A DNA stretch of 64,000 bases from contig NZ_JAKNQY010000005.1 of NCBI RefSeq assembly GCF_024494355.1, positions 16,472 through 80,471 of the forward strand, written 5' to 3'. This DNA is from Pseudomonas sp. Q11 (lineage in GTDB: Bacteria > Pseudomonadota > Gammaproteobacteria > Pseudomonadales > Pseudomonadaceae). Positions within the stretch are counted from its first letter, which is position 1, and the number at the start of each line of letters is the position of its first letter. The notes under the pieces were generated by a model, which was not told the DNA's origin, did not search any database, and worked only from the letters and a program-made list of their open reading frames with translations. A program made the position numbers and the translations under genes. Shown here piece by piece: positions 59,421 to 64,000 of this stretch.

Positions 59421-60664
59421 AGCGGCTCTACGTGATTGTGTTCGTGGTCATCGCTGTCGCTGCTTTGCTGGGCGTGGCGATCGCCGAGCATTCAGGTTAC
59501 GTGTTGGTGGCATATAAGAACTTCCGCTACGAAGCCGGCCTTTGGGTCACCCTGGCATTGGTAGCAGTGCTCTGGCTGGTGTGGCGGGGCCTTAGCGCCC
59601 TGATCGGGCTGGTGACGACTTCCACTGGCGTGGTCAACCCGTGGTCGCGACGCAACCGCAGTCGTCGTGTGCAAGTGGCAATTGAGCACGGTCAATTGGA
59701 CCTGGCCGAAGGTCGCTGGGCCAGTGCCCAACGGCACCTGCATCGTGCCGCCGAAGCCGAGCGCCAACCATTGCTGTATTACCTCGGTGCCGCCCGGGCG
59801 GCCAATGAGCAAGGTCTTTACGATCAGAGCGACAGTCTGTTGGAACGAGCCCTTGAGCGTCAGCCCCAGGCCGAACTGGCGATTGCCCTGACGCACGCAC
59901 AATTGCAGATGGACCGAGGTGACACCGACGGTGCGTTGAGTACGCTGCAGGCCATGCATGATCGCCATCCACATAACGCCCAGACCCTGCGCCAGTTGCA
60001 GCGCCTGCACCAGCAGCGCGGTGATTGGTCGGCGGTGGTTCGGCTGTTGCCGGAGTTGCGCAAGGACAAGGTGCTGCCACCGGCTGAGCTGGCTGAACTG
60101 GAGCGTCGGGCCTGGGGCGAAAACCTCACCTTGGCGGCCCACCGTGACGAAGACGGCAGTGTCGGGTTGCAATCGCTTAACCGTGCCTGGCAGCAACTGA
60201 CATCTGCACAACGCCAGGAGTCGGCTCTGGTGCTGGCCTATGCCGAGCAACTGCGTCAACTCGGAGCACAGGCCGAGGCCGAAGAGGTGCTGCGGGCTGC
60301 GCTCAAGCGTCACTATGACAGTCACCTGGCGCGCTTGTACGGGTTGGTCCGCGGCAATGATCCAGGCCGTCAACTGCAAGCGGCCGAAGGCTGGCTCAAG
60401 GATCATCCGAGCGACCCTGGTCTGCTGCTGACGTTGGGGCGTCTGTGCCTGCAAAACAGTTTATGGGGCAAGGCACGGGATTATCTGGAAAGCAGTTTGC
60501 GCCTGCAGCGTAATCCCGAGGCCTGCGCCGAACTGGCGCGCTTGCTGGCGCAACTGGGGGATGCCGAGCGCAGCAATCAGCTCTTCCAAGAAGGGTTGGG
60601 GTTGCTGGACGAGCGTTTGCTTGCCGCGCCGCTGCCGGTCCCGGCTCAGGTCTTGGCCACTTGA
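59417..60664 (+). CDS. hemY: Haem biosynthesis-associated TPR protein HemY
   Basis: A 415-residue inner-membrane protein: an N-terminal hydrophobic stretch (LYVIVFVVIAVAALLGVAIA), a second near 40-56, then a HemY_N segment and tetratricopeptide-like helical repeats (RRVQVAIEHGQLDLAEGRWA...). Unrelated to protoporphyrinogen oxidase HemY of Bacillus; it probably organises haem enzymes at the membrane. Starts inside the end of hemDX (ATGA). Confidence 0.9.
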   Translation: MKRLYVIVFVVIAVAALLGVAIAEHSGYVLVAYKNFRYEAGLWVTLALVAVLWLVWRGLSALIGLVTTSTGVVNPWSRRNRSRRVQVAIEHGQLDLAEGRWASAQRHLHRAAEAERQPLLYYLGAARAANEQGLYDQSDSLLERALERQPQAELAIALTHAQLQMDRGDTDGALSTLQAMHDRHPHNAQTLRQLQRLHQQRGDWSAVVRLLPELRKDKVLPPAELAELERRAWGENLTLAAHRDEDGSVGLQSLNRAWQQLTSAQRQESALVLAYAEQLRQLGAQAEAEEVLRAALKRHYDSHLARLYGLVRGNDPGRQLQAAEGWLKDHPSDPGLLLTLGRLCLQNSLWGKARDYLESSLRLQRNPEACAELARLLAQLGDAERSNQLFQEGLGLLDERLLAAPLPVPAQVLAT

Positions 60665-60700
60665 GAGAAGGAAATCGCTCTTGAGTTCGATATGAATCAT

Positions 60701-60830
60701 CGTGGCGAGGGAGCTTGCTCCCGCTCGGCTGCGCAGCAGTCGTAAACCTGCCGGCTGTTTCCCTCTCGATGCACCGGGCTGAATGGTTTGGGGGCGGCTG
60801 CGCCACCCAGCGGGAGCAAGTTCCCTCGGC
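60701..60830. repeat. REP pair (GGGAGCTTGCTCCC class)
   Basis: CGTGGCGAGGGAGCTTGC... at 60701-60728 and the mirrored GCGGGAGCAAGTTCCCTCGGC ending at 60830. The other 190 bp up to 61020 show no gene and presumably hold the promoter for the dsbB-like gene. Confidence 0.8.
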
Positions 60831-61020
60831 AGGTGTTATTGACGCCCCTAAAGGCTTTAGCAATGCCTTCGGTAAAGTCCTACAGCAAACTGCGCTTAAT
60901 CTGCTCTTGTCTGTCGGGAATTCCCTACACCCTTGGTGAAGTGTCTGCACGGGCCCGCCTTGAAAGGCTCAAGGGCTTTCCTCTACCGTAACTGCCTGTC
61001 TCTTCTGTTACGGAACTGCC

Positions 61021-61563
61021 ATGTCTTTGGCCTGCTCACGCTTCTTGTTTTTCATGGCTTTCGTCGCCTCCGCCCTGGTTTTGGGCATCGCCAGTTATCT
61101 GGAATACTCGGTAGGTCTGACGCCTTGCAGCCTGTGTGTTTTGCAGCGGTTGTGCCTGACGCTGTTCTTGATGAACTGTCTCGCCGCATGTCTGCAGGGG
61201 CCTGGCCAGAAGGGCAGCATCTTCTACGGGGCGATGGGGCTGGTTTTCGCGTCGGGAGGATTGACGCTGGCATGGCGTCAGGTTCTGGTGCAAAGCGATT
61301 CGCTCGAGCAGTTGCCCGATTGTATCGCTCACCTGAAGGGGACTGATTCGTGGTGGGGTGCCGTGCATCGTGTGCTCGACGGTGCGATCGACTGCGCGAG
61401 TATCACCTGGACGCTGTTCGACCTGAGTCTGCCCGAATGGAGCCTGCTGTTTTTTCTTGCCGTGTCTATTGTGATGTCCTATCTGTTGCTGCGCCTTGTC
61501 TGGAACGCCCTGATACGACCGCTCAGCGGCGCAACGTCGCAGCTGGTCCGGGTCATGGATTAA
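61021..61563 (+). CDS. DsbB-family disulfide bond formation protein (DsbH/DsbB2)
   Basis: A 180-residue inner-membrane protein with four membrane segments. The first periplasmic pair is Cys36-Cys39 (CSLC) and the second Cys101/Cys125, as in DsbB, which reoxidises DsbA with quinone. Pseudomonas has two DsbB paralogues; the one next to algQ is called DsbH/DsbB2. A second short Cys set (CLTLFL, MNCLAAC) is in the membrane. Confidence 0.9.
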   Translation: MSLACSRFLFFMAFVASALVLGIASYLEYSVGLTPCSLCVLQRLCLTLFLMNCLAACLQGPGQKGSIFYGAMGLVFASGGLTLAWRQVLVQSDSLEQLPDCIAHLKGTDSWWGAVHRVLDGAIDCASITWTLFDLSLPEWSLLFFLAVSIVMSYLLLRLVWNALIRPLSGATSQLVRVMD

Positions 61564-61740
61564 ACACTTGTATGAACTTTATCTCCTGCGTACCTTGAAG
61601 CGGTTGTCGTGCGGGCATAATCTGGCCCGCACGTGTTATTGGAATTATGCCGCTCGATCATGTTGTGTCTGGCTTGTCCCTGATCATTTCAGGCGGTGCA
61701 CAGGCTGCGAGGGGCATGACTCACAAGGGAAGAAATCACC

Positions 61741-62199
61741 ATGCTCGAAAGTTGTCAGAATGCTCAGGAACGCTGGGGTGGGGTGCATCTGCTGATCGAC
61801 CGCTGGTTGCAGGAGCGTCACGAACTGGTTCGGGCCTATGATGCTCTCGGCGACAAGCCTGAAGCGCTGAGTGAAAGCCGCAAGCCGTTGCAGGAGTTCT
61901 GCGGTGTGCTGGTCGACTATGTGTCTGCCGGCCATTTCGAGATATACGAGCAACTGACGAGCGAGGCCAAGGCCTTCAACGACAAGCGCGGTCTGGAGCT
62001 TGCCGAGAAAATCTACCCGCGTATCGATGTCATCACCGAAAAGCTGTTGGCCTTCAACGATCTGTGCGATGAAGGCAAATGCGTAGCGGAAAAATTCAAG
62101 GAGCTGGGTGGCTTGCTGCATGAGCGTTTCGAGCTGGAGGACTGCTTGATCGAGGTGCTGCACAACGCCCACAAGGAAGTCACTGCAGTCCAGGCGTGA
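61741..62199 (+). CDS. algQ: Anti-sigma-70 factor AlgQ (Rsd)
   Basis: A 152-residue helical Rsd/AlgQ protein that binds sigma-70 and so frees RNA polymerase for alternative sigmas. It is required for alginate and siderophore output in P. aeruginosa. N-terminal [20 protein letters not shown] and the C-terminal [20 protein letters not shown] are the family ends. A perfect hairpin terminator follows. It lies beside algP, as in P. aeruginosa. Confidence 0.95.
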   Translation: MLESCQNAQERWGGVHLLIDRWLQERHELVRAYDALGDKPEALSESRKPLQEFCGVLVDYVSAGHFEIYEQLTSEAKAFNDKRGLELAEKIYPRIDVITEKLLAFNDLCDEGKCVAEKFKELGGLLHERFELEDCLIEVLHNAHKEVTAVQA

Positions 62200-62214
62200 A
62201 GGACTTTACGGCAT

Positions 62215-62245
62215 AAAAAAACGGTGCGCATTGCGCACCGTTTTT
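62215..62245. terminator. Bidirectional terminator between algQ and the FKBP gene
   Basis: A 13-bp stem, AAAAACGGTGCGC and its complement around ATT, with A- and T-runs at the ends. Confidence 0.95.
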
Positions 62246-62258
62246 CGTTGGGTCGGAC

Positions 62259-62924
62259 TCAGGTTGTCACGCCCAACAACTCGATTTCAAACACCAGCGG
62301 GGTGAGCGGTGGGATGACATCCCCGGCTCCCTCGGCACCGTAGGCCAGGGTCGAAGGAATCACCAGTCGCCACTTCGCGCCAACCGGCATTTGCGGCAAC
62401 GCACTGCGCCAGCCGTCAATCACGCTGTCGAGACTGAACCACTGCGCTTGCCCGTTGGAGTCAAATACAGTGCCGTCCGGCAATCGCCCGACATACAACA
62501 CCTTGACTCTGCCGTGAGGGCCGGCCGTGGCGCCGTTGCCGGGCTTGAGTTCGGTTAGCAGGATGCCGTCGGCCAGTTGCTGGACGCCGGGCCGTTTTTT
62601 TTCCTCATCAAGAAACTGCTGCTCCGTATTCAGTGCAGCTTCGATCTGCGGCGTCGCCGGTGACGACGTCAGCTGTGCCTGATGGTCGGCCAGTATCTGT
62701 TCGATGCGCTCATCCTTCAGGGCCAGCGGTTTGCCCAGATAGGCCTGTTGCAGACCCTCGACCAAAGCCTGGATCTGCAGGTCGGGCACATCCTGGCGCA
62801 GGCGCTCACCCAGGCTTGCCCCCAGGCTGTACGCCAGGTCATGAGCGTCGTTTGCGCTGGTTTTTTCTGCGGCCTGAGCCATGGACCAAGCCATGCACAG
62901 GAATAAAAACAAGTGACGCGACAT
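62259..62924 (-). CDS. FKBP-type peptidyl-prolyl cis-trans isomerase (periplasmic)
   Basis: A 221-residue secreted isomerase: signal peptide MSRHLFLFLCMAWSMAQA, an N-terminal FkpA-type helical dimerisation region (AYSLGASLGERLRQDVPDLQ), then an FKBP domain with KVLYVGRLPDGTVFDSNGQ and IPSTLAYGAEGAGDVIPPLT. It helps envelope protein folding. Divergent from algP, convergent with algQ. Confidence 0.93.
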   Translation of the reverse strand: MSRHLFLFLCMAWSMAQAAEKTSANDAHDLAYSLGASLGERLRQDVPDLQIQALVEGLQQAYLGKPLALKDERIEQILADHQAQLTSSPATPQIEAALNTEQQFLDEEKKRPGVQQLADGILLTELKPGNGATAGPHGRVKVLYVGRLPDGTVFDSNGQAQWFSLDSVIDGWRSALPQMPVGAKWRLVIPSTLAYGAEGAGDVIPPLTPLVFEIELLGVTT

Positions 62925-63117
62925 GTAGTGTTCTCCGGCCTCGAATCGAGGGGATTATGCCAGTGCCGACACCCGCCAAGGTGGATTGCCCTGGCAGTGG
63001 CGTAGAAGTTTTTTCGTGCCTTGCAACGCAACGGCTTGTGTACTGTCAACATGCCCTAGCGGCGGTTGCAGCAGAGGTCTAGTATGAGCCGCACTCACGT
63101 CAGTCAGGAGGTAAACC

Positions 63118-64000
63118 ATGTCGGCCACCAAGAAGCCTGTAAACACTCCGTTGCACCTGCTCCAACAACTTTCGGGCAGCCTGCTCGAGCATCTGGAAAA
63201 CGCCTGCTCCCAAGCCTTGGCTGATGCTGAAAAACTGCTCGCCAAACTGGAAAAACAACGCGGCAAGGCGCAGGAAAAACTGCACAAGTCGCGCACCAAG
63301 CTCCAGGACGCGGCCTCCGCTGGCAAGGCCAAGGCACAAGCCAAGGCCAAAGACGCTGTGAAAGAACTCGAAGACCTGCTCGATGCCTTGAAGGATCGCC
63401 AGTCCGAAACCCGTGCCTACATTCTGCAACTCAAGCGTGATGCGCAGGAAAGCCTGAAACTGGCCCAAGGCGTCGGCCGTGTGCAAGAAGCCGTGGGCAA
63501 GGTGCTGAGTCTTCGTGCTGCCAAGCCTGCCGCTGTATCGGCCAGGAAGCCGGCCGCTAAACCTGTCGCGGCAAAAACACCGGCCAAAGTAGTCGCCAAA
63601 CCGGCCGCAAAAGCGCCGGCCAAAGCAACGAGCAAACCAGCCGCCAAGCCGGCCGTGAAAAAACCGGTTGCTGCCAGTGCTGCAAAACCCGCTGCGAGAA
63701 AAACTGCAGTCAAAGCTGTCGCCAAGCCGGCGACCAAAGTTGCTGCCAAGCCCGCTGCTAAACCTGTTGCCAAGAGCGTCGCCAAACCGACCGCTAAAAC
63801 AGCCGCCGCCAAGCCCGCAGCGACAAAAACCGCCGCGGCTAAACCGGCTGCCAAGCCGGCTGCTACAAAAACGGCTGCTGCCAAGCCCGCCGCCAAACCG
63901 GCTGCCAAGCCAGCCGCTGCCAAAGCGCCCGCCAAAGTTGCAGCTAAACCGGCTGCCAAGCCAGCCGCTGCCAAAGCGCCCGCCAAAGTTGCAGCTAAAC
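63118..64000 (+). CDS. algP: Histone-like Lys/Ala/Pro-rich protein AlgP (3' end outside window)
   Basis: 294 codons are present and the frame runs off the right edge. Residues 1 to about 130 form a coiled coil (LEHLENACSQALADAEKLLA). From about 133 on it consists of KPAAK/KPAAAK-type repeats resembling the histone H1 tail. In P. aeruginosa AlgP is such a DNA-binding protein that affects algD, and its repeat tract is unstable. The ATG at 63118 is 8 bp after AGGAGG. Confidence 0.93.
   Translation, partial: MSATKKPVNTPLHLLQQLSGSLLEHLENACSQALADAEKLLAKLEKQRGKAQEKLHKSRTKLQDAASAGKAKAQAKAKDAVKELEDLLDALKDRQSETRAYILQLKRDAQESLKLAQGVGRVQEAVGKVLSLRAAKPAAVSARKPAAKPVAAKTPAKVVAKPAAKAPAKATSKPAAKPAVKKPVAASAAKPAARKTAVKAVAKPATKVAAKPAAKPVAKSVAKPTAKTAAAKPAATKTAAAKPAAKPAATKTAAAKPAAKPAAKPAAAKAPAKVAAKPAAKPAAAKAPAKVAAK
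63901..64000. repeat. Perfect 51-bp tandem duplication inside algP
   Basis: 63901-63951 and 63952-64000 are identical over all bases present (49 of 51 in the second copy, cut by the window edge). The period is 17 codons, so copy-number change keeps the frame. Confidence 0.92.

Overview
The window is a contiguous piece of a high-GC gammaproteobacterial chromosome, almost certainly a Pseudomonas of the P. fluorescens group. The gene order crc-pyrE-argB-algC-dut-coaBC-radC ... dadA-ridA-dadX-pauR ... glnK-amtB ... xerC-dapF-lysA-lptM-cyaY-rnk-cyaA ... argH-algR-hemCDXY-algQ-algP is the Pseudomonas core order. The intergenic repeats are of the P. fluorescens REP type (GTGGGAGCGAGC...CTGCTCGCGA). 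There are no rRNA or tRNA genes, prophage, IS element or CRISPR array, so this is housekeeping backbone with a few accessory or decayed spots.

Region by region: 1-6.6 kb holds crc (cut by the window edge), pyrE and a minus-strand coaBC-dut-algC-argB run (CoA, dUTP, exopolysaccharide sugar and arginine synthesis), then radC. 6.6-12.7 kb has an orphan peptide-binding protein, ribosomal rpmB-rpmG, a cupin, a polyamine/GABA-route aldehyde dehydrogenase and an MFS transporter. 12.7-18.2 kb has a PLD-type lipoprotein, a MocR regulator divergent from a DUF1127 gene, and a PuuB/PauB-like oxidase. 18.3-25.1 kb is the Lrp-controlled D/L-alanine catabolic cluster (dadA-ridA-dadX), then pauR, a cytochrome c5 and a CoA hydrolase/transferase. 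25.3-37.9 kb has xpt, rep, a c-di-GMP protein, a MATE pump with a divergent LysR, a chemoreceptor, a periplasmic DUF4432 protein and yifB.

37.9-39.4 kb is the clearest accessory insertion: a low-GC TylF-like methyltransferase gene between yifB and ubiK. 40-42.9 kb holds glnK-amtB behind a candidate sigma-54 promoter, yjbQ and sutA. 43-49 kb is the minus-strand lptM-lysA-dapF-DUF484-xerC-HAD operon and divergent cyaY-DUF1289-rnk. 49-55.2 kb has cyaA, small genes, a GST and argH. 55.4-64 kb is the alginate/haem block: algR, hemC, a fused hemD-hemX, hemY, dsbB-like, algQ, an FKBP isomerase and the repeat-rich algP (cut by the window edge).

The most notable points are: algR appears to have lost its sensor partner algZ/fimS, of which only a decayed C-terminal stub overlapping algR (ATGA) is left; hemD and hemX form one reading frame while an internal GTG start with a good ribosome site is kept; the MocR/DUF1127 intergenic carries three copies of a CTGTAT-type operator; crc and pyrE are separated by a 15-bp palindrome that seems to contain both -10 elements; and REP elements punctuate gene ends, including one locus where the unit is tandemly duplicated.
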